A stretch of DNA of 64,000 nucleotides from positions 186,001-250,000 of the forward strand of contig CAVTBJ010000012.1 of the NCBI GenBank assembly GCA_963732925.1, written 5' to 3'. Position numbers and translations under genes: made by a program. The notes beneath the pieces were generated by a model. It searched no databases. It worked only from the letters and a program-made list of their open reading frames with translations, and was not told the DNA's origin. This document shows, in pieces, positions 9,696-19,833 of this stretch; the first letter of the stretch is position 1, and each line of letters begins with the position of its first letter. Source of the DNA: DASZRZ01 sp963732925. Its GTDB lineage: Bacteria > Acidobacteriota > Terriglobia > Terriglobales > Acidobacteriaceae.

Positions 9696-10512
9696 ATGCC
9701 CCGATATGAATACCGCAATTTGAAGCCTTTGCCGGATGCGGAAGCGGCGTTTCTACGCTGGATTGAGCGGCTGGATTCCGGCTTTGCCAATCGCGATCCT
9801 GAGCACCGCAGCCTGGTGGTGCGCAATGAGTTGCATGAGCTTTACCTTGGCCGTCGTTGGGAAGCCCCCGACCCGGAGCGGCATAGCCCCGCACAACTGG
9901 CACAGATGCATTCCTTCGATCCGCGCAATGCCACGCTCGAGCCTGAATACTACGGCGACGTGGATGCCGCGAAATACGCTGAACGCAAGCCGCTGATCTG
10001 GTTTTGGATGATGTACGATCGTTCGCCGGTTGGGCTGAACCACTGGCTGGGATTCCAGGTCCGCTACATGCTGGCCGGGTACGTCTTCAAGCATTTGGGC
10101 AAGAACGTGAAAATCTTCCACGGAGTCGAGGTGTCCTACGGATACAACCTGACTGTGGAGGACAACTGCACCATCCACAAGTACGTTCTGCTGGATGACC
10201 GCGGTGAAATCATCATCCACGAGGGGAGCTCCGTCTCCGATTATGCCAACGTCTACTCCCATGCTCACGATCTGAACGATGGCATGATCGTGAGCAACCA
10301 CTCCACCGAGCTGGGTCCGCACGCCCGCATCACCTACCATGCCACCGTGCTGAGCGGAATTCGGGTGCACGAGCATGGCATGGTAGGCTCCATGGGCGTG
10401 GCCTCGAAGGACGTTCCCGCGTATCGAGATCGTGGCAGGCATTCCGGCAAAGACAATCAAGGTGAAGAGCATCGCGCCGGAAGAGGTGAAAAAAGCGGCG
10501 GAAAAGAGTTAG
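9696..10512 (+). CDS. Hexapeptide-repeat acyltransferase (frameshift near C-terminus)
   Basis: A left-handed beta-helix acetyl/acyltransferase-like protein. ATG 9696 (GAGGA 7 bases upstream) opens MPRYEYRNLKPLPDAEAAF. The N-terminal ~110 residues are a family-specific helical part. The beta-helix follows from about 130 (GKNVKIFHGVEVSYGYNLTV, LDDRGEIIIHEGSSVSDYAN, HARITYHATVLSGIRVHEHG). One extra base near 10423-10428 throws the frame; in the next frame the expected end RIVAGIPAKTIKVKSIAPEE continues to TAG at 10510-10512. The original frame would run on to 10733 through unrelated sequence. Probable role is O-acetylation of a cell-surface sugar or similar substrate. Confidence 0.75.
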
Positions 10513-10710
10513 GCGAGCCGCCGGGCTCCAATCTCCAGCACCGGGTTCGACCTGGTCCTCGATTTCTTGACCCCGTCGAGCTCGGAGGTCCAGCCGGAAC
10601 TCTCCGGCAGCCCTGTTGGGAATGGCTGCCGGGTGGCTTTTGGACCACTTACCAGCGGCGGGCACTCTCGTATATCCTTAAGAATTCCGGAAAGCATTCC
10701 GCATATCATC

Positions 10711-12579
10711 ATGGCCCTCGACTTTTTAGGTGATTTACAACGCACGCATACCTGCGGCGCTTTGCGTCCGTCCGACGCTGGCGATTCCGCTGTTCTGATG
10801 GGATGGGTTCATCGCCGGCGCGACCTCGGCAGCCTGATCTTCATCGATATTCGCGACCGCACCGGCATCACCCAGGTGGTCTTTGACCGCGAGTCCAACC
10901 CGGTGGTGCATGAGAAGGCCGGGAGCTACGCTCGGAGTACGTGATTGCCGTCAGCGGCAACGTGAAGGAGCGCGACGCCGATACCGTCAACCCCAACATT
11001 GCCACCGGGGAACGTCGAACTTGTGGCCGGAGAGCTGCGCATTCTGAATACCTCGCAGACGCCGCCGTTTTCGCCGGCGGAGAACGACATTGCCAACGAA
11101 GAGATGCGCCTGCGCTACCGCTACATCGACCTGCGCCGCGAGCCCATGCAATACAACATCGAACTGCGCCACAAGGTCGCGCTGGCCATTCGGCAGTATC
11201 TTGCCGGCGCAGGGCTTCTTCGAGATCGAAACGCCGTTCATGACGCGCTCCACGCCGGAGGGCGCGCGCGATTATCTGGTGCCCAGCCGCGTGCATCCGG
11301 GCAGCTTCTATGCGCTGCCGCAGTCGCCGCAGCTGTTCAAGCAGATCCTGATGATCTCGGGATTCGATCAGTACTTCCAGATTGTGCGCTGCTTCCGCGA
11401 TGAGGACCTGCGCGCCGACCGCCAGCCGGAGTTTACCCAGATCGATCTGGAGATGTCCTTTCCCCGCCAGGAGCTGATTTTCGAAGTCGTGGAAGGGTTC
11501 CTGAAGGCGGCATTCGAAGTCGCCGGAGTGAAACTCGCAGACTCCGTTCCGTCGCATGACCTATGACGAGGCGATCCGCAGCTATGGCAGCGATAAGCCC
11601 GACCTGCGCCTGCCGGCTATGGCCGATGTGCGCGATGCCTTCCCGCCGGAAGCGCGGGAGCAGCTCAAGACCGGCAACTCGCCCATCGTGGCCATTCGCA
11701 TCCCCAAGGTGGGCGAACTTCGCGCAAGGAGCGCGACGACATCCGGCCGCTTGTTCGGAGAGCGCAAGGATGCCCGCGTGTTCGAAGACGCCAAGCGCCT
11801 GGAGCGGAACTTCCCCCAGGAGATGCAGAAGGCCTACGAGATGACCGGCGTGCAACCCGACGACTTTGTTGGTGCTGGTGGCCGGATCGCAGCAGCCGGG
11901 TACGCATCCCACGGAGAGCATTGTCGGTCCGGCCGTGGCGCAGCATGATCTGCCGGTCTATACCTCGGCCGGCGCGACTGCGTATTGCGCTGGCGCAAAA
12001 GTATGCTGACCGCCACAAGCTGTTCGAGGGCGACCGTAAAGACGCCTCGTCCTATCATTTCCGTGGGTGACGGACTTTCCGATGTTCGAATGGAGCCCGG
12101 ATGAGCGCCGCTGGGAAGCCGCCCACCATCCCTTCACCTCGCCTCACGAACGAGGACATGGAGAAGCTTTCAGGAGGATTGGCAGCGGCGCGCCAAGTAT
12201 GATTCCGCGCTGAGCTTCGGTGCGTGCGCTGGCGTACGACGTGGTGCTCAACGGCACGGAACTCGGATCAGGTTCGATTCGTATTCACCGCCAGGACATC
12301 CAGCAGCAGATTTTTCGCTCGCTCGGCATGAGCGACGAGGAAGCCCGCGCCCGCTTTGGTTTCTTCCTGGAAGCGCTGACCTACGGCACGCCTCCCCACG
12401 GGGGGATTGCGCTGGGACTGGACCGCATTGTAATGATTCTGGCTGGCGCGGATTCCCTGCGCGAGGTGATCCCGTTTCCCAAGACGGCGCAGGCTAAAGA
12501 CCTGATGGTCGATGCTCCCACGCCGGTGAGCGATGCCCAGTTGCGCGATCTGGGAATCCGGGTGGGGCGCAAGGACTAG
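10711..12579 (+). CDS. aspS: Aspartyl-tRNA synthetase (many frameshifts)
   Basis: Class II aminoacyl-tRNA synthetase that charges tRNA-Asp. ATG 10711 opens MALDFLGDLQRTHTCGAL, and the anticodon-binding OB fold has VLMGWVHRRRDLGSLIFIDI. Motif 2 is visible as IVRCFRDEDLRADRQPEFTQ and motif 3 as GGIALGLDRIVMIL (near 12400-12435). The bacterial GAD insertion lies between. The frame changes at least eight times (for example near 10922, 11008, 11214, 11553, 11722, 11868, 11960, 12063, 12150-12220), each fixed by a one-base change. The gene is essential, so these are best read as sequence errors. Span of 623 codons is normal. Confidence 0.92.
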
Positions 12580-12734
12580 CGAGCAGCCAGCAGCCGGGAG
12601 CGGAGCTTGGATCAGCTGTTTCTTTGCAAGGGTACGGTCCGCCACTGCCGCCGGTGCCGCTAACGCTGAGTCGTCCTGGGCGAAGCAGTTCCGCCACCGC
12701 GAACGGGCTGAATCCTGCGAGCTGAATTGCGGCG

Positions 12735-13418
12735 CTATCCCGCCGCCTGCCGTTTCAACCGGTCGGCAACAATTTCCTCGATCCGGGTAACGACTTCATC
12801 GATGCTCAGGTGGCTGGAATCGAGCACCACGGCGTCCGCGGCCGGCACCAGCGGCGAAGCTTTGCGGCTACGGTCACGCAGATCCCGTTCCCGCAGTTCG
12901 GCGCGAATCCGTTCCGACTCGCCTCCGTGCTGTTTCAGCCGCCGTTCCATGCGCACGTCGGGCGTGGCTTCCAGGAAAATCTTTACGTCCGCGTTGGGAA
13001 AAATTTTTGTGCCCACATCGCGTCCTTCCATCACCACCCCGCCGGCTGCGCCCAGCTCCCGCTGCCGCTCCACCATCCACTTGCGGACTCCAGGGTGAAT
13101 GGAGACGCGCGATGCCGCCTGGCTCACGTCGTCGTGCCGGATGCGGGTGGTGACATCCACTCCGTCCAGCAAAACGCGATTACCGTCCAGCTTGGGCTCC
13201 AGTTCAATGTTCGAGTCGCGCGCCAGTTCCAGCAGGGCCGCTTCATCATCGAAGGAGGTATCTGTCTCGATCGCCTTGAGTCCGAGCGCGCGATACATGG
13301 CGCCCGTCTCCAGATTCAGATAGTCGAACTTTCGGGCCAGGCGCGAGGCAATGGTGCTTTTGCCGGAACCCGCGGGACCGTCAATGGCAACGATCAGTTT
13401 GCGTTCTGTTTCGCTCAT
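12735..13418 (-). CDS. cmk: Cytidylate kinase
   Basis: Phosphorylates CMP and dCMP using ATP in pyrimidine nucleotide synthesis. The 227-residue protein is intact: P-loop GPAGSGKST at residues ~14-22, substrate block YLNLETGAMYRALGL, and VVMEGRDVGTKIFPNADVKIF, with RDLRDRSRKASPL in the lid. It is the last gene of a minus-strand group mutL - AlkZ-related - cmk, with a 32-base gap to the gene before it. Length and motifs are normal for the bacterial family. Confidence 0.95.
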   Translation of the reverse strand: MSETERKLIVAIDGPAGSGKSTIASRLARKFDYLNLETGAMYRALGLKAIETDTSFDDEAALLELARDSNIELEPKLDGNRVLLDGVDVTTRIRHDDVSQAASRVSIHPGVRKWMVERQRELGAAGGVVMEGRDVGTKIFPNADVKIFLEATPDVRMERRLKQHGGESERIRAELRERDLRDRSRKASPLVPAADAVVLDSSHLSIDEVVTRIEEIVADRLKRQAAG

Positions 13419-13450
13419 GGTCTTTCATTCCAAGTTGTCTTGCTTCCAAC

Positions 13451-14348
13451 CTATACCACCTGGCGAGTGACGGAGCTGCGAGGCGGCGTCAGTTGGATCA
13501 TTGTGCGTTTGCCCACGCGGACGAAGTCCAGCTCTCGAGCGGCCAGCAGAGCATTCATCGATTCCTTTGTCTTCGATCTCGGGACAAGATAGGAAAAAAA
13601 GTCTTCCACCTCGGAGGGCTCGGCGGCCACCACGCAATCCAGGTATTTGGAGAGCAGAGCCGAAAGCGCTTCCGCCATGGAGATGTTAATCCCTTCGCGA
13701 ACCGGCTCTGGAGCCCAACGGTAGAGCGCATCCCAGAACGCCCCCTCCTGCGGGTTGTAATCGACGCGGGTGATGCGTAGCCGCGACCATAGCTCCCCCA
13801 GGGCGCGGTCCAGGGCCGCGTTGGAGACGTCGCCGCCGGTTTCATGCCGCAAACGCTGGCGGGAAATTGGCCCCCGGCGGCGGATTACCTCGAAGGCATC
13901 GCGGGCCAGCGGGAGAATACTCCGAGCGCGCTCCCGGCTTGGGTGTCTGACGGGGATTGCGATCGCCCACCAGCCCGTAAAAGTAGGGGAACAGGGACGC
14001 CGCTACCAGGAAGTTGGTATCGCCAAAGAGGTTGGCTTCGAACGCAATGCGCTGCCGCAGCAAGCGGATCATCAGTTCGGTTGCTTCGCGGGCGCGGGAG
14101 TCGGCAAACGCGTGCTGCCAGGTGGGAAGATTCTCCTCCGCGCCAGCCCAGGCTCCGATGAATGTAGGAAGCAGCGCCGGGGTGCGCACCTCCTGCTTGG
14201 GCAGGGGATACATCAGGCAGAAGCCCACGTCTTCGACGAACAGCATAGCGTCTTCAAGCGTGCGTACGGAGCGTCCGTCGAGATGCCACTTACTGTTTCG
14301 GCGGTCCTGAAGTTCCTGGTCGGTCATAAGGAAAGCAGTCTGCTCCAC
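13451..14348 (-). CDS. AlkZ-related winged-helix protein (one frameshift)
   Basis: The two overlapping frames join into one ~298-residue protein. The first (from GTG 14348, or ATG 14327) reads MTDQELQDRRNSKWHL, TLEDAMLFVEDVGFCLMYPL and LVAASLFPYFYGLVGDRNPR. The second reads RHETGGDVSNAALDRALGEL and ALLSKYLDCVVAAEPSEVED. This resembles proteins annotated AlkZ-related, distantly akin to the AlkZ/YcaQ DNA glycosylase fold with tandem winged helices. The frame breaks near 13921-13926. It lies between mutL and cmk, so a DNA-repair link is plausible but unproven. Confidence 0.65.
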
Positions 14349-14407
14349 ATTTGGCCGTCGAGCGTTCCGTGATCAACGTCCAGCAATCAGAATTCGAAGA
14401 AATTCTT

Positions 14408-16447
14408 CTAGATTCTCTTGAATGCCCGCTGAATCTCCCGCACAGAATACCGCAACACTACCGGCCGGCCATGCGGGCAGGACATGGGATATTCAGTCTG
14501 GGCCAATTCCTTCAACAGCCATTCCATTTTGTTGTGTTCCAGCGGCGTGTTTACTTTGATAGCGGCATGGCACGCGATGCTGGCTGCGATTCTGGTACGC
14601 GCGATTTCCAGGTTCAGCGCCTGCTCTTCCCGTTCGAACTGGGTGAGCAGCTCATGCAGCATGCGCTCCAGGTCGGAGGCTTCGATGCCAGCGGGAGCGG
14701 TCTTCACGGCGATGGTTCGCGCTCCGAAGGGCTCCAGTTCAAACCCGTTGCTCTGCAACTCGTCACACAGGTCGGTGAATACGGCCTGCTGGCCCGCTGT
14801 GAGTTCCACCACCAGAGGCATCAGCAGGCGCTGGCTTTCCACGCGTTCGCTGGCGCGCTGGCGCAAAACCTTCTCAAACAACACGCGCTCGTGCGCCACG
14901 TGCTGGTCGATAATCCACAACCCCTCGTCGTTCACCGCCAGAATGAATGAAGAACGGATCTGGCCCAGCGGCCGCAGAGAGGACAAAGCACGCAAGTCCG
15001 CTCTGCCCGCGCTCTCCGCCACTCTCTCCTCGGATTCTTCCAGCGGCGGAGCGCAGCCGTGGTCGGGGATGCTTTCCAGGCCATTCCTGCCGGCGCCAGA
15101 GACATTGCCGAAGCTTGGCACGGCTACCGCAGCGTTGCCATGAACTGGGATGGATTCGGCGCCAAAGTCGAGGCGCGCCGGCATGGCGGGAGCGGCAACC
15201 GCCGACAGGGAAAACTTCGCGTCGGCTTCAGTCACTCCTAGCTCTCCGGCGCCGCCATTGAGAAGAGCGCCCGGCGAGCGGTAGCCGCCCTCATGTTTCC
15301 ATGCGCCGGGGGCCCCGGAAGACAGCGCCTGGGAAGCGCTAGGGTGCGCTCCAATCTCGGCGGTGAACTGCGGCACAGGGCGGGCTTTCATCAGGGCCGC
15401 GCGTACAGAATCCCGAACAAAGTCATGCAGGATGCTTTGCTGGCGAAAGCGAACTTCCACCTTGGACGGGTGAACGTTCACGTCCACCTCCGCCGCGGGC
15501 ATTTCCAGAAAGAGCAGAACGACAGGGAAAACCGTGGGAGGCAGAATATTGCGGTAGGCATCGCTGAGGGCGTGCTGTACCAGACGGTCGCGAATCAAAC
15601 GTCCATTGACGAACACGAACATCGAGTTCCGGTTGAGCTTCTGCACTTCGGGCTTGGAAACAAACCCGTGCACCCGCAGCTCACCCGGTTGGGGCTTTTC
15701 CTCTTCTTCCTCTTCGCCGCGTCTCCAGGGAGGCGGCTGCGGCAGTCCAACGCGCGCCAGCGGCAGCACCGCCGCCAGCGAGAGTAACTGGTCCTGGGTT
15801 TCATTCCCGAATACCTGGTAAATGCGCTGGCGATGATCGCTCACCGGAGACGCTACCAGCATGGCATTGCTGGCCGAGTGCAGTTCGAAGTGCTTATCCG
15901 GATGGGCCAGCGCGTAGTGCGTGACCAGGGACGCGATTTGCGACAGCTCGGTGGACTCCGCTCGCAGGAATTTGCGGCGGGCCGGGATGTTGAAAAACAA
16001 ATCGCGGACGGCAATCGACGTACCCTGGGGCAGGCCGGCTTCCTCGACGCTCAGAATTTTGCCTCCGGCGATCTCCACCACTGTGCCGGAATCTTCTTCC
16101 GGCGCGCGGGTCTCCAGGCGTAAACGCGCTACCGAGGCGATCGACGGCAGCGCTTCACCACGAAATCCCAGGGTTCCCACCGTCAGCAGGTCTTCCGCGG
16201 TGCGAATTTTGGAGGTGGCGTGACGCTCGAAACACAGTAGGGCATCGTCGCGCAGCATGCCGCATCCGTCATCCACGATCTGGATGAGCTTTCTCCCCCC
16301 TCCCTCGACGGTGACTCGAATGCGCCGGGCGCCTGCATCCAGCGAATTCTCCAGCAGTTCCTTCACCACCGACGCAGGCCGCTCCACCACCTCGCCGGCG
16401 GCGATTTTGTTGGCGACGTTCTCGGCAAGGACGTGGATTTTCCCCAT
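14408..16447 (-). CDS. mutL: DNA mismatch repair protein MutL
   Basis: MutL couples MutS mismatch recognition to strand incision. The start at 16447 gives the canonical opening MGKIHVLAENVANKIAAGEV; the longer frame to 16585 adds an unrelated N-terminus. GHKL ATPase motifs are intact (VVKELLENSLDAGA, IVDDGCGM, RHATSKI, GFRGEALPSIASV). The C-terminal domain has DQHVAHERVLFE, which fits the metal-binding DQHA(X)2E(X)4E endonuclease motif except Ala to Val, plus ACHAAIK and CPHGRP. This is therefore the endonuclease type of MutL found in bacteria without MutH. About 679 residues, with a variable linker. No frameshifts are seen here. Confidence 0.95.
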   Translation of the reverse strand: MGKIHVLAENVANKIAAGEVVERPASVVKELLENSLDAGARRIRVTVEGGGRKLIQIVDDGCGMLRDDALLCFERHATSKIRTAEDLLTVGTLGFRGEALPSIASVARLRLETRAPEEDSGTVVEIAGGKILSVEEAGLPQGTSIAVRDLFFNIPARRKFLRAESTELSQIASLVTHYALAHPDKHFELHSASNAMLVASPVSDHRQRIYQVFGNETQDQLLSLAAVLPLARVGLPQPPPWRRGEEEEEEKPQPGELRVHGFVSKPEVQKLNRNSMFVFVNGRLIRDRLVQHALSDAYRNILPPTVFPVVLLFLEMPAAEVDVNVHPSKVEVRFRQQSILHDFVRDSVRAALMKARPVPQFTAEIGAHPSASQALSSGAPGAWKHEGGYRSPGALLNGGAGELGVTEADAKFSLSAVAAPAMPARLDFGAESIPVHGNAAVAVPSFGNVSGAGRNGLESIPDHGCAPPLEESEERVAESAGRADLRALSSLRPLGQIRSSFILAVNDEGLWIIDQHVAHERVLFEKVLRQRASERVESQRLLMPLVVELTAGQQAVFTDLCDELQSNGFELEPFGARTIAVKTAPAGIEASDLERMLHELLTQFEREEQALNLEIARTRIAASIACHAAIKVNTPLEHNKMEWLLKELAQTEYPMSCPHGRPVVLRYSVREIQRAFKRI

Positions 16448-17021
16448 GAAAGTGCTCGGTCCCGCGGGCAAGTGAGTCTGGATTCTAAACGAATCGCGGG
16501 CGGCAAACAAAAACCGAACCAACGCCTTGGAGAAGAATTCTAAAGTGAGCCGCTCCATCAAGCTTCCGCCCCCGGTCTGCCACATCCCGGTTTTCTCGGG
16601 AATCGGAACCAGGAATAACCCGCAGGGCTACGTCAATGCCTGTAATGCCAACAGAGAATTGCCAGCTCGAGGGATTGCGTCTATTTATAGGACATGCCAG
16701 AACGCCAGTGAGCTGTTCGGCGCCACGACGTGGAGGAAACGGGTCAGGAGCCCGGAAAAGAACCGCTCCCCGTTTCCTCCCCCTCCCCAGCCTTCCTGGT
16801 CTGCTCGCTTATGCTTCCCGAGTCTCTGAGGTCAGCACTGTTCCAGGGCGGGTTGGACTACCAGCGTGCCGCGTGAAATCGCTGGTGAAGCCTGAAAACC
16901 CCCAAAATCGGGTTCCCCGGACGCAAAAAGGAGTAAGCTAAAGCCAATCGTTTTCATGCCCAGGGGTTCGCCCCGCGGCGGTTTCGCGCTGTCTGCCGGC
17001 TCCCAGGCTGCAGGTTTTCCC
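16448..17021. other. Intergenic region between mutL and the TonB-like gene
   Basis: This 574-base stretch separates the divergent mutL and TonB-like genes and should hold both promoters. I see no convincing gene, no clear sigma-70 hexamer pair and no strong hairpin. Short open frames here lack ribosome-binding sites. Confidence 0.5.
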
Positions 17022-18368
17022 ATGCTGTGGTTCAAACTTGAGTGCGGTCTTCTGCGAGTGCGCGCAGGCAAAGAGGTGCGCTTTGCCAAGCCCTCGGCGA
17101 CGGAGCGCCTTCGTCTGCTGTGGATCTTCCGCAACTTCTCCTCTCTGCCCATGCAAGTGCTTTCCCCGCGCCAGCGCGTGCTCATGGAAAAGCTCGATGC
17201 GGAGTCGGTTTCCGTTCCTTTATCGGGTAAATTCCCTGAATCCAGTCGCGTGATCGGAACCATTGAATGGCCGGCGGGCGCGTCAAAAAAACCTGCCGCC
17301 TCGGAGCGACAGGAGAAGGCTTTTAAGGAAGCCCTTCCGCGCGCATCCGGCATGGGAGACGAGTGGGCAGGACAATCATTCGGCGATCGACTCCGGCGCG
17401 GCGTTCCCATTTCCGCCGCCTCGGGAGCCACCGCGCCCATACGTGCTCTGGCCGGAACCGTTGTGGCGGCTTCGCACACCATTGCCGCGACTTCGCGGAA
17501 GACGGGAAAGATCCTGAAGTTTTCGATCGACGCCCGGGCAACAGCTTACCCGCTGCGGAGTAAGTTCTCGACCCTGCGTCGCGAAATTGCTCAACGATTG
17601 CGGAGCAACGCGAGCCCGCGTGGTCTGAAGGAATTTGTTGCTCAACGGCGGCTGGGGATTGGCTTGCTGATCGCCCTGGTCTCCGTGCTGGCCTTCGCTC
17701 TCACCCGCGACTCCTCTCGCCCGAGCGCGCCAGGCCCGGCCCCAGCGCCCTCAGTTCAAGGGTCTGGCCAGGGTTTCTCCGAGCCGGATCGACTGCAAGC
17801 GTCTTCTTTTTCCGGCCTGTCTCCGGCCTCCGGCCTGCCCAATGGCAGAGCAGGGGAAACAACGGCAGAGCAAACAACAAAGCACACCGCGCCCGCTGGT
17901 TCCGCCGCCGGGGGGCACTCAGCCGATTGGGAGGCAAGTATGCCGAAGGCCCCAGCGCGGGCAAGGCCTCTCGCGCCGCCGAGCAGCCCCTCTGAACTCG
18001 GCATTGCTCCCACGCCTTCGGAGTCGCAGCAAGTTGCGTTTGCAACGCCGCCCGCCCTGACGATTCAGGAGCCTGCTTCACCGCTGCAGCGGCTTCAGCA
18101 AGGTCCGCACAGTGGAATCCTGTTTCCGAGCTATCCCGAGGCGGCGTGGAAAAGCGGCAAGCGTGGCCGGGTGACTCTGCGGGCACGGGTGGCGCTCGCC
18201 GGTGTGGTTTCCAAGATTGAGGTTCTTAGCGGGGATCCGGTGCTCGCGCAAGCCGCCACGCAGGCATTGCAGCGCTGGCGCTATGAAAAGCAAAGCGCGC
18301 CCGCGGAAGTCGTGGTGCACTTCGATTTCATCAATCCGGAAGCGATCTCGGTCGAGTTCGAGCCTTGA
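17022..18368 (+). CDS. TonB-family C-terminal domain membrane protein
   Basis: A 448-residue protein from ATG 17022; this start opens a conserved block (MLWFKLECGLLRVRAGKEVR, LRLLWIFRNFSSLPMQVLS) seen at the N-terminus of acidobacterial TonB-like proteins. One membrane segment is near residues 213-230 (IGLLIALVSVLAFAL). A long proline/alanine-rich periplasmic linker leads to a TonB C-terminal fold (SYPEAAWKSGKRGRVTLRAR, then VLAQAATQALQRWRYEK). No ExbB/ExbD genes are in the window. The last 38 bases overlap the end of the convergent DUF4097 gene. It may transduce energy or act as an envelope sensor. Confidence 0.8.
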   Translation: MLWFKLECGLLRVRAGKEVRFAKPSATERLRLLWIFRNFSSLPMQVLSPRQRVLMEKLDAESVSVPLSGKFPESSRVIGTIEWPAGASKKPAASERQEKAFKEALPRASGMGDEWAGQSFGDRLRRGVPISAASGATAPIRALAGTVVAASHTIAATSRKTGKILKFSIDARATAYPLRSKFSTLRREIAQRLRSNASPRGLKEFVAQRRLGIGLLIALVSVLAFALTRDSSRPSAPGPAPAPSVQGSGQGFSEPDRLQASSFSGLSPASGLPNGRAGETTAEQTTKHTAPAGSAAGGHSADWEASMPKAPARARPLAPPSSPSELGIAPTPSESQQVAFATPPALTIQEPASPLQRLQQGPHSGILFPSYPEAAWKSGKRGRVTLRARVALAGVVSKIEVLSGDPVLAQAATQALQRWRYEKQSAPAEVVVHFDFINPEAISVEFEP

Positions 18369-19833
18369 GCTGCTGTCGTGCCGCAAAGGCAAGCGAGGCT
18401 CTCAGCGCCGCGGGGCGCGCGGGAGGCATCGCGCTGGGAGCAATCGGCGGCTTGGCGGGTTCAGGGGCGGCAAGGCTTGGTCCCTTGCGAATATGCACGT
18501 CGCCGTCGCGCGCGTCGATCTGCACCTTGGGGCCGCCTCCATTGACGGCGCCGGCCGCGCGGCTGCGGCTGTCACTGGAAGTAATCTGAATGCCCTCGAA
18601 ATCCGACTGAATATCGCCGCGCTCGGTAACTGCCTCCATCTGGAATCCGGCACTTGGCGGCAGCACCAAATCCACCTCGCCACGGCGATTGGCAATGTCA
18701 ATTTCCCCCAGGCGGGAGGGTTGCACATTCACCGAGCCGTTGGCGTTCTCGATGCGAACGCCGCCATTCACGCCCAACAAGTGAACGTCCTTGGAACGGG
18801 TCTGGATGCGAACGGGTCCGCTCAGATCGCTGGCTCGCAGGTGGTCGGACTCCATCTGCAGATTCCCGTCCAACCGGGCCATTTCCACTTCCGAACGCGG
18901 AGACTTGAACCTTACGCTACCCGCCACTCTGGAAATGCTGGTATTACCGAAGAAGTCTCCGTTCAGCGTAAGCCGGCCGCCAACATCGGCGATGCTGGCG
19001 TTATCCAGTCGTCCGCTGACATCGACATCGTCGGAAATCTTTTGCAGATTCACTGAGCCACGCCGCAACTCAATCACCAGCCCACCCTGAATGGCTCTGC
19101 CGGTTACGTCGCCGCGGGAGGTGCTGATCTGGATGTTGCCGGTGCGGTCATGCACCAGGACATCTCCCCGCTGGGTGCGAATCTCAAGCGACGCCCGGGC
19201 CGGAGCCCAGATTTCCATATCGGTCTGCACCATGCCCAGAGTCGTCGAGTTGTTGGCCCTCACCGTAACCATGCTTGCGCCGGAGGCAATGCTGGGTTGC
19301 GTGCCCTGATCGATATGCTGTGCCGCATGTTCATCGGGCGCCGCCACGGTTTTGTGGATGACCACTCGAATCCGCTGTTGGTCCCAGGGGTGCACGGTGA
19401 CATTTCCGCGTCCGGAAGTGACATTCAAAGCCGCGCCGGAAGGGAAAGCGTCCTCCAGCGTTGTGTCGTAGGTGTAGCGATTGGCGAACAGCGTCCCAAA
19501 GGGATCGTCGAGGTCAAGTTCGGAGCCGATGCCGCCCCAGTTCAGCCGCGAAAGCGTGCTGGCTGTGATCCCGGCCACCAGCAGTACCAGCAGCAGAAGG
19601 ACCCCGCCAATGCCCAGGCCGCGCGAGGAGCGCCCGGAACGCTGGTCGCGCAGATACTCAATGAGTCGGAGAACGCCCCAGAGAATCAGCAGGGCCGGCC
19701 AGTAGCGAGCGAAGTAGCGTCCGAATTCCGCCCAGCGGATATAGCCCAGATTGGCCAGCAGCAGACCGACTCCAATGAGGATCAGTATCAGGGGACCAGC
19801 AAGTGAACGGCGCTGCATCCGTGGCTCAGTCAT
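18331..19833 (-). CDS. Membrane protein with LiaF-like TM region and DUF4097 beta-helix
   Basis: A 500-residue protein. The first ~100 residues hold three membrane segments (LAGPLILILIGVGLLLANLG, YWPALLILWGVLRLIEYL, GIGGVLLLLVLLVAGITA), like the DUF5668/LiaF-type region. The rest is a DUF4097-type right-handed repeat fold, with recurring strands such as GDVLVHDRTGNIQISTSRGD and GRLTLNGDFFGNTSISRVAG, exposed outside the cytoplasmic membrane. It is the last gene of a four-gene operon led by an ECF sigma factor and overlaps the B-box gene by 8 bases. LiaF-type proteins act in cell-envelope stress responses, so an effector or sensor role is likely. Confidence 0.8.
   Translation of the reverse strand: MTEPRMQRRSLAGPLILILIGVGLLLANLGYIRWAEFGRYFARYWPALLILWGVLRLIEYLRDQRSGRSSRGLGIGGVLLLLVLLVAGITASTLSRLNWGGIGSELDLDDPFGTLFANRYTYDTTLEDAFPSGAALNVTSGRGNVTVHPWDQQRIRVVIHKTVAAPDEHAAQHIDQGTQPSIASGASMVTVRANNSTTLGMVQTDMEIWAPARASLEIRTQRGDVLVHDRTGNIQISTSRGDVTGRAIQGGLVIELRRGSVNLQKISDDVDVSGRLDNASIADVGGRLTLNGDFFGNTSISRVAGSVRFKSPRSEVEMARLDGNLQMESDHLRASDLSGPVRIQTRSKDVHLLGVNGGVRIENANGSVNVQPSRLGEIDIANRRGEVDLVLPPSAGFQMEAVTERGDIQSDFEGIQITSSDSRSRAAGAVNGGGPKVQIDARDGDVHIRKGPSLAAPEPAKPPIAPSAMPPARPAALRASLAFAARQQLKARTRPRSLPD

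Noticed and set aside
10711..12579. aspS as a pseudogene
   Set aside because: All class II motifs remain, each shift is one base, and the gene is essential; sequence error is the simpler explanation.
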